Below, piece by piece: positions 7,317-15,493 of a stretch of DNA of 32,960 nt (position 1 is its first letter; each line of letters starts with the position of its first letter). A program made the position numbers and the translations under genes. The notes beneath the pieces were generated by a model. That model worked only from the letters and a program-made list of their open reading frames with translations. It was not told where the DNA came from and did no database searches. This DNA comes from a virus. Location of the stretch: positions 1 through 32,960 of IMG/VR virus record IMGVR_UViG_3300017991_000278; one strand, written 5' to 3'.

Positions 7317-8636
7317 ATGTCCGATGACAAAAAAAAGAAAAATGAGGCCACGATCAAAGGCTGGATCGACGAAAAGATCGACGACGCCATGAAGTCCGTC
7401 ACGGACAAGATCGACGTGCCTGACATCGAAACCGCAAAGAAAGAGATCCAGGAGAAGTGGGAAGAAGACCTGAAAGCCTACGACAAGCGCATCAAGAAGA
7501 TGGAAGACGATATCAAGCGCGGTCCGGGCAGTGGCACGCATGTGGACGGCTACGACAAGGAAGAGGCGAAGAAGTTCCGCTATTCCCGCGCAGCCTACGC
7601 CATGCTGATGGCCAAGCGGAACGGCCCCAAAGCGTGGGACCGCTTCGCTCCCTACGAGAAGGAAGTCCTCTTCCAGACGGCCAAGAAGGCGGGCGTCACC
7701 GAGGGAGACGATCCCAACAACGTCAAGGTGATGGAGGAATCCTACGGTCCTGCCGGTGGATATCTCATCCCCGACGTGCTGGCAGACGGCTATATCGAGG
7801 AACTGATCGATCAGGCCATGCTCATCCAGTCGGGTGCCCAGGTGCTGAACGGCCTGAAGGGTGCCCCCTTCCGGCTGAACAAGAAGACCGCCGGGATGAC
7901 CGCCTACATGGTGGGAGCAGGTTCGGAGCCCACGAGTTCCGACCTGACCCTCGGCCAGATTTCCATGCAGCCCCGCACCATGGGGATGCTTGGCAAATTC
8001 TCGAAGAACGTCGAGGACATGGGGAACGACTCCGTGGAAGCCATGCTTCGCCAGGACATGGCGGAAACGGGCGGGCGCAAGGTGGATCAGCAGTGCCTCT
8101 TCGGCACGGGCGGATCGGATGAAGTGCTCGGTCTGACCAACCTGGGCGGCGACATCAACACCATCGCCACGTCCAGCGGGGCCATCACCATGGCCTATCT
8201 GCATGATTTCATCTACGACATCTGGCAGGACGCGGCCCTGAAGGACCCGGGAAGCTGGAGATGGTGGATCAACCCCCGGACCCTGTCCGTGATCCATCAA
8301 TTCCAGAACGCCGTGACCGGCGACTACTTCTTCCGCCCGGAAGTGTGGAACCCGGTCAAGGACGGCATTCTCGGCTACCCGGTCAACGTGACCAACCAGA
8401 TCCCGCGCAACCTCGGATCCTCGAGCCTGAACGCCGCGATCCTCTTCGGCAACTGGAAAGAGATGATCATCGGCTTCTGGAGAAACATGGAAATCATGCT
8501 TCTCGATCAGGCTTCCGATTCCAGCGGGAACAACGCTGCCCTGCTCAATCAGGAATGGCTCCTCATGTTCACGCGCTTCGATATGTGCGTGCGCCACGAG
8601 CAGTCCTTCTCCATCTGCACCGACACCACAAGCTGA
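7317..8636 (+). CDS. Major capsid protein, HK97 fold
   Basis: A 439-aa protein directly after the protease. Residues 1-75 are charged and helical (a delta-domain-like scaffold with Lys/Asp/Glu heptads), the part usually removed by the prohead protease. From about residue 78 it has the HK97-family pattern: a conserved N-arm, ESYGPAGGYLIPDVLADGYIEEL (residues about 141-163), a P-domain helix with the QQCLFGTG motif, DIWQDAALKDPGSWRWWINPRT, and a C-terminal LNQEWLLMFTRFDMCVRHEQSFS that closes the A-domain. Many copies form the icosahedral shell. AAAGGAAA lies upstream of the ATG. The start is well defined by the first Met after a noncoding gap. Confidence 0.95.
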   Translation: MSDDKKKKNEATIKGWIDEKIDDAMKSVTDKIDVPDIETAKKEIQEKWEEDLKAYDKRIKKMEDDIKRGPGSGTHVDGYDKEEAKKFRYSRAAYAMLMAKRNGPKAWDRFAPYEKEVLFQTAKKAGVTEGDDPNNVKVMEESYGPAGGYLIPDVLADGYIEELIDQAMLIQSGAQVLNGLKGAPFRLNKKTAGMTAYMVGAGSEPTSSDLTLGQISMQPRTMGMLGKFSKNVEDMGNDSVEAMLRQDMAETGGRKVDQQCLFGTGGSDEVLGLTNLGGDINTIATSSGAITMAYLHDFIYDIWQDAALKDPGSWRWWINPRTLSVIHQFQNAVTGDYFFRPEVWNPVKDGILGYPVNVTNQIPRNLGSSSLNAAILFGNWKEMIIGFWRNMEIMLLDQASDSSGNNAALLNQEWLLMFTRFDMCVRHEQSFSICTDTTS

Positions 8637-8658
8637 TCCAGACAATCTGAAGGCTTTG

Positions 8659-8684
8659 GGGCGCTGTGCCTGAAAACAGCGCCC
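8659..8684 (+). terminator. Strong hairpin after the capsid gene (partial terminator or RNA stabiliser)
   Basis: A perfect 9-bp GC-rich stem, GGGCGCTGT (8659-8667) paired with ACAGCGCCC (8676-8684), with the 8-nt loop GCCTGAAA. No U-tract follows directly; a T5 run occurs at about 8701-8705. It may protect or partly terminate the capsid mRNA, raising capsid expression over downstream genes. Confidence 0.6.
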
Positions 8685-8718
8685 GGTGAAACCAAGAACC
8701 TTTTTCAAGGATATGAAA

Positions 8719-9198
8719 ATGATTCTGAACCCGAGCGATCTGAAAATCTACGACCTTCTGCCCATCCAGCAGAGCGTCACGGCGACAGTCACGGGCGCGG
8801 CCCTGGACGTCTCGAAATACGAAGGCTGGGCGGCTGTACATTTCTATGCCGCCGGTCTCACCGCCGTCACGGGAGCCCTGATCTGCCAGCTTCAGCAGGA
8901 CACGGCCCCTTCGAACATGGACACATCCCTCGACTACGGCTCTACCACGGCCTTCGTCACGGGCGTGAACCTGTGGACTGCAGCCAAGGACTACCAGACC
9001 GGAAGCCCGACGCTGGCCTTCAGCACGGTGACGGAGACGGCGGCGAACGCCACCTGTCCGTCGAATCAGACGAAGTACATCCACATCGGCGGGATGCAGA
9101 AGTACCTGCGGGCACGCCTCACGGTGTCCGGTGCTTCTCCCCAGTTCTGGGCGGGCGTGAAAGTGATCATGGTTCCGAAGAACCTTCCGCCTGCGTAG
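8719..9198 (+). CDS. Probable capsid decoration or minor head protein
   Basis: A 159-aa beta-rich protein immediately after the capsid gene, the usual place for decoration proteins. The opening MILNPSDLKIYDLLPIQ is followed by TGAALDVSKYEGWAAVHFYAAG, resembling phage capsid-associated proteins with a 'ga-LD-s-yeg-v-f' strand pattern. The start at 8719 is preferred because AAGGA (8707-8711) sits about seven bases upstream; ATG 8713 and GTG 8686 in the same frame are alternatives. It is bracketed by a hairpin before and a terminator after, so it may be expressed with the capsid protein in high amounts. The function is inferred from position. Confidence 0.6.
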   Translation: MILNPSDLKIYDLLPIQQSVTATVTGAALDVSKYEGWAAVHFYAAGLTAVTGALICQLQQDTAPSNMDTSLDYGSTTAFVTGVNLWTAAKDYQTGSPTLAFSTVTETAANATCPSNQTKYIHIGGMQKYLRARLTVSGASPQFWAGVKVIMVPKNLPPA

Positions 9199-9211
9199 TC
9201 AACCCTTGAGT

Positions 9212-9258
9212 CTGATGGGCGGCGGGTTTTATAGCCCGTCGCCCGGTCAGGCTTTTTT
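9212..9258 (+). terminator. Intrinsic (rho-independent) terminator
   Basis: A 10-bp stem GGGCGGCGGG (9217-9226) pairs with CCCGTCGCCC (9235-9244), with one G-T wobble and loop TTTTATAG. It is extended below by CTGA (9212-9215) pairing with TCAG (9247-9250), and followed by GC and T6 (9253-9258). It separates the capsid/decoration block from the connector genes, although those genes continue on the same strand. Confidence 0.85.
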
Positions 9259-9287
9259 CGAGCGCCTATTTTAGGAGCACCAAAACC

Positions 9288-9914
9288 ATGAAGAACACAA
9301 TCATCGAACCGCCGAAGGAATACACGAAGAAGGACAGATTCGGTCCGCTCGAGAGAGAGGCCCACGCGAAGAACCTTCGCTTTCTCTGTGCCGTCGTCCC
9401 CAACAATCAAGGGGGCTTCCTCTTCTTCGACGAAAAGGGATATCAGAAGAGCGGGGAGCGGCGCGAGGGTGAGCCCGAGCCTACCGTAGAGGCAAAGCTC
9501 ACCGAATTCGACCGTCAGCAATGGAAGCTGGAGGTCCGGTCACAGCATCTGAACGCGATCATTGCCGAGCGCAAGATCATTGACCACTTCCGCAAGCAGG
9601 GGCACTCACAGCCGATCCAGGAAGCCATCGCCGCGATGGACCCGATCCTCACTGAGAAGCCCGAGGACTACGGGGACCAGGCTATGAAACTGGCATCCGA
9701 TCTCAGGGAAGAGGCGGAACTGAACCGCGTGAAAGCGGCCAGGGACTATCGCTTCAACACCCAACTTGAGCAGACCAAGACGATCGCGGAATCCGTGGCC
9801 CGCGAGGTTTCCGAAACGGTCCTCACCGGTTTCGAGCAGACCATGGGCACGATGCTGGACAAGTTTCAGCAGGCCTTGGACAAGCTTTCCCCGGACAGAA
9901 AGAAAGGCAAGTAG
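9288..9914 (+). CDS. Unknown charged protein between capsid and connector genes
   Basis: A 208-aa protein with no motif I recognise. The middle (residues about 60-110) and C-terminal half (about 140-205) are helical and heptad-like, with many Glu, Lys and Gln, ending in a basic tail. The ATG has AGGAGCACC seven bases upstream, the same extended ribosome-binding motif seen at other genes here. It lies after a strong terminator and four bases before the connector gene. A head-associated or assembly-factor role is possible from position alone. Confidence 0.6.
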   Translation: MKNTIIEPPKEYTKKDRFGPLEREAHAKNLRFLCAVVPNNQGGFLFFDEKGYQKSGERREGEPEPTVEAKLTEFDRQQWKLEVRSQHLNAIIAERKIIDHFRKQGHSQPIQEAIAAMDPILTEKPEDYGDQAMKLASDLREEAELNRVKAARDYRFNTQLEQTKTIAESVAREVSETVLTGFEQTMGTMLDKFQQALDKLSPDRKKGK

Positions 9915-9917
9915 CAC

Positions 9918-10766
9918 ATGGCCGCTACCATTCCAGCGACGACGATAGCGTACTTCAAACTGCTCTATCCCAAGTACGAGGGGACGAGCGATACCACCAT
10001 TGCGCAACTCATCCGCACGGTATCGCACGAGATCGAGCGGTTCACGAATCGCTGGCTGAAGTATGCCTCTTACACGGAATACTTCGATATGGAGCGGCCT
10101 GAAGATCCAGTGTTCTACCCGAAGGCCACGCCCATCAAAGGGGTGACCGCCTACTATGACCAAGACAGGGACTTTACATCAAGCGATGTTGTGGACTCTG
10201 ACTCCCTGATCACTACGCCCGATGGATTGGGCGTGGCTTTCGTGGATTACAAGACCAGCGTGGGCAGGCGGGTTGTGAAGCTCGTCTATAACGGCGGTCT
10301 TGCGCCCAGCACGAACTGGGTCACGTTGAACGTTACCGGATCCACCGGCACGTTCACGGCTGACAGCGTGGTATCCCTCGCGGGCGTTACCGGGAATGCC
10401 AGCATCAAGGGCACGGTGATGTCTTGGGATCCGACGAATGCGGATCTGGTGATTCTGCCCACCACGACGGAGGGGGATGCGAAGTTCGGCGGATTCGAGA
10501 CCGGCCAGGTCGTCGTGCAGGGGACGGGTGCGACGGGCACAGTCTACGCCACGATCAGCACCTTCGACACCGAGAACCTGATCAACGATTATCCGGACAT
10601 CACGCACGCGGCCTGCCTACAGATTCAGTACGAGATGATTACGCGGGATCAGCCGGGGCAGAGCAGCATCTCCGAGCGCGACGATTCCGCATCCCTTGTC
10701 CGTGTCGGGCAATTGGCTCCCGAGGTAAAGGACCGCCTTCGGCGGTACAGGAGGATCCCCATCTGA
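9918..10766 (+). CDS. Head-tail connector (gp6-like adaptor)
   Basis: A 282-aa protein. The N-terminal 60 residues (YPKYEGTSDTTIAQLIRTVSHEIERFTNRWL) and the C-terminal 60 (YPDITHAACLQIQYEMITRD...VRRYRRIPI-like end) match the helical bundle of HK97 gp6/SPP1 gp15-type connectors, which form a ring under the portal. Between them (residues about 125-225) sits a threonine- and glycine-rich beta-like insertion not needed by smaller connectors (usual length near 100-200 aa). The gene starts four bases after the previous stop, and its TGA overlaps the next ATG (TGATG). Confidence 0.75.
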   Translation: MAATIPATTIAYFKLLYPKYEGTSDTTIAQLIRTVSHEIERFTNRWLKYASYTEYFDMERPEDPVFYPKATPIKGVTAYYDQDRDFTSSDVVDSDSLITTPDGLGVAFVDYKTSVGRRVVKLVYNGGLAPSTNWVTLNVTGSTGTFTADSVVSLAGVTGNASIKGTVMSWDPTNADLVILPTTTEGDAKFGGFETGQVVVQGTGATGTVYATISTFDTENLINDYPDITHAACLQIQYEMITRDQPGQSSISERDDSASLVRVGQLAPEVKDRLRRYRRIPI

Positions 10767-11437
10767 TGGGCGACCTGGACGTGAAAGTGATCGACAAGAA
10801 GTTTCAGAAGCTGGTGAAGCGTCTGCCCAAGACGGCGGCGCAGGAGATCAGCCTCGGACTTCTCACCTTCCTCCGCAAGTTTGAGGCAAGGATGATGATC
10901 GACCGCCTTTCCGGACGGCCCGGGTTGATGGTTCAGACGGGTGCTCTCCGCGCTTCGATGAAGACGGAGGTCAAGGGGGCCACGCTCAAGACCATCGAGG
11001 GACGGGCGAGCATCGGGGGCAGGAAGACGCCCTATGCCCGCATCCAGGAGGAGGGCGGCGTTGTCAAGCCGAAGCGAGCCAAGATGCTCAAGGTCCCCAT
11101 GGATGATGCCAAGACGGCGGGGGGCAGGGTGAAGGCTGAGTATCTACGCCCGGGCAAGAATCCGAATCTGGCCCTAACCTACCGGACGGTACAGGGCAGA
11201 CGCCTCCCCTTCCTTGCTGAGAGAAGCCAAAGCAGCAGGGGCAGGGATGCGCAGGGCAAGTTCATGAAGGCCAAGGCTGACAAGAACGCAAAGCTCATCT
11301 TCAGGCTTGTGCCGCAAGTCACTATTCCAGCCCGCTTGGGCTTCGTTGCAACCCTCCGCGAGAGGTGGCGCACGATGCGCTATTTCGTGATCCAGGGGAT
11401 CGTGAAAAGAATCGCAGAACGGGAAAACCGCGCTTGA
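10766..11437 (+). CDS. Head-tail joining / tail completion protein (gp10- or GpG-like)
   Basis: A 223-aa basic protein translated from the ATG at 10766, inside the stop of the connector gene; longer readings of this frame from 10424 lie wholly within the connector gene and are rejected. LMVQTGALRASMKTEVKG (residues about 53-70) followed by TPYARIQEEGG is the signature of phage neck proteins of the HK97 gp10 / Mu virion-morphogenesis type, where the tyrosine-x-x-x-x-x-glutamate-x-G motif is usual. The C-terminal half is very basic. Its place between connector and tail genes fits a role in closing the head-tail joint. Confidence 0.72.
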   Translation: MGDLDVKVIDKKFQKLVKRLPKTAAQEISLGLLTFLRKFEARMMIDRLSGRPGLMVQTGALRASMKTEVKGATLKTIEGRASIGGRKTPYARIQEEGGVVKPKRAKMLKVPMDDAKTAGGRVKAEYLRPGKNPNLALTYRTVQGRRLPFLAERSQSSRGRDAQGKFMKAKADKNAKLIFRLVPQVTIPARLGFVATLRERWRTMRYFVIQGIVKRIAERENRA

Positions 11438-11448
11438 AAGGCTAAGGC

Positions 11449-12186
11449 ATGGCGATCACTGATTTCACCACGGAAACGCAGCGCAGCGGACTGAGATATC
11501 ATCAGCAGGTGGTGCGCGACTATTCCCGGCTACCGGCTGGCAGCACGGGCAACTGGACGGCCTCTGATCTCTACAACATCAAGGATTACAAGCATGTGGC
11601 CTTCGCAGGCTACTACGTCGAGGGGACCACGGCGGGGACCACGGGCGGCGAGCTTGCCCTTGAGATCGAAGAGGTCATGCTCCAGGACTCGAAGGAGCTC
11701 CCCTTCCCCAACGACGTGCTTGATCGGGGGAGCGTGCCGGGAGATGGGAGCGCGATTCAGACGGACGTGCGGGAGGAGTATTTCCACACTCAGGGGAACA
11801 ACTCTGAGGCCGTGATCACGGGCGCGACTCATGTCGGCGTGACCATGACCTACACCTTCGGCACGGCGGCTGATCCCCACGCCTTCCGCCCCGGGGATCT
11901 CATGTGTGTCTCGGGCGCATCCCCAGCGGGTTACAACTGCGAACTCGCCCCGGTTCTCGGGGTGAGCGGGAATGACGTCTCCATCCACGACACGGCAACC
12001 CCTGCGGCCTATACAGCCGTCACGGGCGTGAACACGGCCTGTGCCCGGGCATGGAAGGCACGGCCCGTGCGCTTGGTCCTCGAGGACGCCACCCGCGTGG
12101 ATGCGATCCGGCTGAGGATGAAGGAGAGCGGGAACACGGGGGAACCCGGCTATCTGTACATGATCATCAAGGCCCAGAAGGCTTAA
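11449..12186 (+). CDS. Beta-rich virion protein of unknown function
   Basis: A 245-aa protein rich in Gly, Thr, Val and Asp, predicted mainly beta. The segment WTASDLYNIKDYKHVAFAGYYVEG resembles in style the 'LDVSKYEGWAAVHFYAAG' segment of the decoration-like protein at 8719, so a second surface or neck structural protein is possible. The ending EPGYLYMIIKAQKA looks like a final beta hairpin. The ATG follows GGCTAAGGC; the gene directly precedes the large fibre-like protein, perhaps as its anchor. I cannot assign a family. Confidence 0.6.
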   Translation: MAITDFTTETQRSGLRYHQQVVRDYSRLPAGSTGNWTASDLYNIKDYKHVAFAGYYVEGTTAGTTGGELALEIEEVMLQDSKELPFPNDVLDRGSVPGDGSAIQTDVREEYFHTQGNNSEAVITGATHVGVTMTYTFGTAADPHAFRPGDLMCVSGASPAGYNCELAPVLGVSGNDVSIHDTATPAAYTAVTGVNTACARAWKARPVRLVLEDATRVDAIRLRMKESGNTGEPGYLYMIIKAQKA

Positions 12187-12246
12187 GAGAGAACAGCACC
12201 AGAGCACCGATTCGCAGGCGAGCACCGGCGATTCGGAGAGAACGAA

Positions 12247-15200
12247 ATGGCGACCATTGACCTGATCAAGAACAACAGCGTCAAGGCTTACCGCCTTGGT
12301 GATGACGAATACAGCATCTGGGGCACGGGCAAGGATGCGGGCCAGGGTTGGAATACGGACCAGACCCAGGACGCCCTTACAACCTTTGTCTCCGGGTCCA
12401 ATACCTGGATCTTCGGTACGAAGGCGAACGTCTATGATCCGGGCGGTCTTGATCTCGGCCTTGCCGCGTCCACCGATCCCCTGTTTGTGATCACGTCTTC
12501 GACGGGGTGGGGAACTGCCACGAATCAGTACCTTGCCTTCCACTACAACGCGGCGGGGTCTTACGGCTCCATCGATGTGGGGACGGGGACGATCCGGATG
12601 CAGGACGAGGTTGTGATGACCTCGCACGTCTACTTCGGGGATTCAGATTGCATCTACATGGGGGATGGGAATGACTCCTATTGGAACTTCGACGGGACTG
12701 ATCTGGTCTGGGTTTTCGCCTCCCTCGGTGCGGCAGATGCGGACGGGGGAAGCTGGAAGCTCACGGCACAGAGCGCGGGGACCACGAACGATCACGACGG
12801 TGGATCTATCATCATGGAGCCTGGGGCGCTGAATGGCGCGGGGTCCGATGGGAAGTTCATCATCCGCCAGCCTGGGACATCTGGGGCAGATGATATTCAG
12901 ATTTGGACAGACGGGACTACTGCGTCTATCAACGTGCATGGCGGCGTTGCAATGGCGTTGCAAACCGGAGACTCCACCCGCCTCAATATAAATTCGTCGG
13001 TAACGGCGATTTATCCGGCAACGGATGCCACATGGGATTGTGGATACACGGGCTTGCATTGGAAGGCGGTACTGGTAGGAGAAGACACCACAACCGGAAG
13101 CATTAGTACGTCTGGATTAATGTTCGGCAGGGCGAACGAAGCCCGCCTCCGCTACAACAAAGACGCGACGGGCTATCCCGCATCGTCCCTGATTCTCGGG
13201 CTCGAAGCGTCCGGCACAGCGGCGAAGGATTCGCTTGCCTTCTCCTCTGCTACGATTAGCGGTTTTGCCAACGTAACAAACGACACCGCAGGCGAAGCTA
13301 TCTATCAGGCTACTCAGACGGGCGGCACTTCAACTTCCGGCAACGGTCTCGCTGGAGGATCGCTATTCTTTGAAATCGGTGCCGGGTCTGATGCCTTCGG
13401 TGGTGGGGGCGGAGATGGCGGGGCCGGTGGGGACTTCGTTGTCATTCCCGGAGCGGGCGGGGCGCTTGACGGCGGTGGTTCGGCTGGGGCCGATGGAACG
13501 TTCATTGTTAGGCAACCTGGCGGGACCCCCGGCACGGATGACCTCTATATGAGGCACACCGGATCGGATTCTTTGATCGATACGGCCTCTGGATCTCTCC
13601 GATTCAATTCCGTAGGCGGGGGGGCCGTCTACTCTGGCGGCACATTCATGCCGATCGGCGCGAAGGATATAGGATCGTCCACATACTACTGGCGCATGGG
13701 TTACTTCGGCACCGCAGATATTCAAACCACCTCCACCGATGGCCTTCTGTTGACTAACCCCGAAGCGGCGACGGCTGGGGTGACGGTGCAGATGGGGCCG
13801 AGGTTGAGGTTGAGGGGGAGTGCGTGGAAATCGAATGCAACCGCCGCAAGCCACACGTCCGACTGGATTATGGAGGGTTTGCCAGCGACGGGTGCGGCTG
13901 CGATTACAAGCAATTTGCAATTCAAGCACTCGAACAACGGCGGAGCATATTCCGCATCACTCTTAACCATCGCAAGTAGTGGGATTGTTTCCGTCGCCAC
14001 GAGCGTCAACACGCCGATCCTATACAACTACGCATCGACGCTTGCGGTCCAGAACCAAAACTTCACCTCCGCCGACTCCGCCATCGAGATGGCCACGGGG
14101 ACCGCATCGAACACCACCGGCGAATTCAACGCCGTCGAAATCAAGCCCACCATCAACCAGGCATCCGGCGACGGCTCGTGGAACGCGCTCAAGCTGAACG
14201 TGACGACCACGGCGGAAGGATCTGGGGGCGGCCTATTCATCCAAGCGAAAAATGACACAGTTCAAAAGTTTTATGTGTCAAGCGGTGGAGAGTTGTATGC
14301 CGCAAGCAACATTAATGTCCCTCGCATACGGTCTTCTAGCGGAACATTTACGTTTCAGGACACGTCATTTTCTATCGCAGATTCTGCTATCGAGGCGGTT
14401 GGCGGAACTCATACCCAGGACGGCACGCAGTTCGTCGGGATGCACATTAAGCCGACGTACAACCAGAGCAATGCCGCCGCCGCCTCTGACCTCGTAGTCT
14501 CCCGCACCGAGACGAGCGTGGGGAGCGGCGATCAATTCCTCATGGACCTCGGCACCACCACGGACGGCACCTATGCCAATCACACGTCAATGTTCAGAGT
14601 CACAAATACGGGAGTTGTGTACAGCAGAAGCATTTCGATGGCAGACGGCTACAACCTCGACGCCGGGACGACCACCGACGACTACTTCCTGATCCGGGCT
14701 TTCGACACGGGAAACGCCATGACGAAGGTTGGAATCGTGGCGGGCGGTGCTGATCCATACGTTGCCTTCGGCGGATCAAATGAATTTGTTTTTTATGAGA
14801 GCGGATTATTCGTAGCGAACGGCGTGACTCGTATTCTTGACACGCAGAGCCTCGACGCAGGCTACACCACCGACGACTACTTCATCATCCGCGCCTTCGA
14901 TACCGGAAATGCCATGGTTCAGGTTGGCGCGGTGCGCGGTGGGGCCGATCCCTACATGTCTCTCGGCGGGAATGATGAACTCCGAGTCTATAACACCGGA
15001 TGGGTTTCCTGCGACTGCACGCTATCCATAAGAGACGGGCGGAATATCGACGCGGGGACAACGACCGACGACTACTTCCTCATTCGCGCCTTCGATACCG
15101 GGAATGCCATGGTGGAAGTCGGGCGGGTGGCAGGGGCGGCTGACCCCTACTTCGGGCTCGGGGTGAACGGAAATGTCCTCAAGGCAACGAACGGGGGAAA

Positions 15201-15321
15201 TCTCGGCTTCTTCGGCGCAACCCCAACATCCCAGCTTCTCAAAGCCAATTACAACAACTGGGCCGCATTCACGGACGTGGTGGACGCGCTCGTGGCAATC
15301 GGCCTCTTTGATCAGGCATAA
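12247..15321 (+). CDS. Large repeat-containing fibre-like structural protein
   Basis: A 1024-aa beta-rich, Gly/Ser/Thr/Asp-rich protein lacking signal peptide, membrane segments and enzyme motifs. It contains internal repeats: DGKFIIRQPG (about residue 202) recurs as DGTFIVRQPG (about 416); two copies of a ~102-aa unit around ADSAIE (about 608 and 710); and three 65-aa tandem units around DDYFLIRAFDTGNAM (about 810, 875, 940). The C-terminus GFFGATPTSQLL...ALVAIGLFDQA is of the type seen at the ends of phage fibre and head-fibre proteins. It sits among connector genes rather than after the tail tip, suggesting a head- or neck-attached fibre. Ribosome site GGAGAGAACGAA precedes the ATG. Probably a trimeric adhesin; function inferred. 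Confidence 0.75.
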   Translation: MATIDLIKNNSVKAYRLGDDEYSIWGTGKDAGQGWNTDQTQDALTTFVSGSNTWIFGTKANVYDPGGLDLGLAASTDPLFVITSSTGWGTATNQYLAFHYNAAGSYGSIDVGTGTIRMQDEVVMTSHVYFGDSDCIYMGDGNDSYWNFDGTDLVWVFASLGAADADGGSWKLTAQSAGTTNDHDGGSIIMEPGALNGAGSDGKFIIRQPGTSGADDIQIWTDGTTASINVHGGVAMALQTGDSTRLNINSSVTAIYPATDATWDCGYTGLHWKAVLVGEDTTTGSISTSGLMFGRANEARLRYNKDATGYPASSLILGLEASGTAAKDSLAFSSATISGFANVTNDTAGEAIYQATQTGGTSTSGNGLAGGSLFFEIGAGSDAFGGGGGDGGAGGDFVVIPGAGGALDGGGSAGADGTFIVRQPGGTPGTDDLYMRHTGSDSLIDTASGSLRFNSVGGGAVYSGGTFMPIGAKDIGSSTYYWRMGYFGTADIQTTSTDGLLLTNPEAATAGVTVQMGPRLRLRGSAWKSNATAASHTSDWIMEGLPATGAAAITSNLQFKHSNNGGAYSASLLTIASSGIVSVATSVNTPILYNYASTLAVQNQNFTSADSAIEMATGTASNTTGEFNAVEIKPTINQASGDGSWNALKLNVTTTAEGSGGGLFIQAKNDTVQKFYVSSGGELYAASNINVPRIRSSSGTFTFQDTSFSIADSAIEAVGGTHTQDGTQFVGMHIKPTYNQSNAAAASDLVVSRTETSVGSGDQFLMDLGTTTDGTYANHTSMFRVTNTGVVYSRSISMADGYNLDAGTTTDDYFLIRAFDTGNAMTKVGIVAGGADPYVAFGGSNEFVFYESGLFVANGVTRILDTQSLDAGYTTDDYFIIRAFDTGNAMVQVGAVRGGADPYMSLGGNDELRVYNTGWVSCDCTLSIRDGRNIDAGTTTDDYFLIRAFDTGNAMVEVGRVAGAADPYFGLGVNGNVLKATNGGNLGFFGATPTSQLLKANYNNWAAFTDVVDALVAIGLFDQA
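14071..14575 (+). repeat. Two diverged ~306-nt repeat units in the fibre gene
   Basis: Segments beginning GCCGACTCCGCCATCGAG (14071) and GCAGATTCTGCTATCGAG (14377) encode ADSAIE and are 306 nt (102 codons) apart. Both continue through an 'IKPT-NQ' block (EIKPTINQ, HIKPTYNQ). The DNA has diverged but the protein pattern is kept. Confidence 0.65.
14635..15220 (+). repeat. Three tandem 195-nt (65-aa) repeats in the fibre gene
   Basis: The core GACGACTAC occurs at 14677, 14872 and 15067, exactly 195 nt apart each time. Each unit encodes DAG-TTDDYF-IRAFDTGNAM followed by VG-V-G-ADPY. The units are clearly recent relative to the rest of the gene, with long identical stretches in the DNA between units two and three. 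Confidence 0.85.
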
Positions 15322-15332
15322 GGGGAAACACC

Positions 15333-15443
15333 ATGGCGAAGAAACCGAAACCCAAGAGAGACGGAAGCGGACAGGGACGCAGGCTCAACCGTGGAAGAGG
15401 CGGATGCACACCGCCCAAGGGCAAGGGCAGGCGCAAGAAATGA
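15333..15443 (+). CDS. 36-aa highly basic Gly/Arg miniprotein
   Basis: ATG at 15333, preceded by AGGGG, runs to TGA at 15441-15443. The product is almost all Lys, Arg and Gly, with one Cys in RGRGGC (residues 20-25) after RDGSGQGRRLN. The pattern DGSG-G-RLNRGRGGC recalls small proteins with DGTGP-G-GP-TGRG-C motifs (DUF5320-like) and small phage ORFs beside structural genes; this relation is tentative. It could bind nucleic acid. Confidence 0.55.
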   Translation: MAKKPKPKRDGSGQGRRLNRGRGGCTPPKGKGRRKK

Positions 15444-15493
15444 ACGCGGGAAACCGCATAAAGAGCACTGACTATTTTTGAAGGGAGCACCGA

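Noticed and set aside
7188-8708. 506-aa open frame on the minus strand
   Set aside because: It lies opposite the major capsid gene, has no recognisable domain and reflects GC-rich third positions of the capsid codons.
11530-12627. 365-aa minus-strand open frame
   Set aside because: Antisense to two plus-strand structural genes and the gap between them; no motif.
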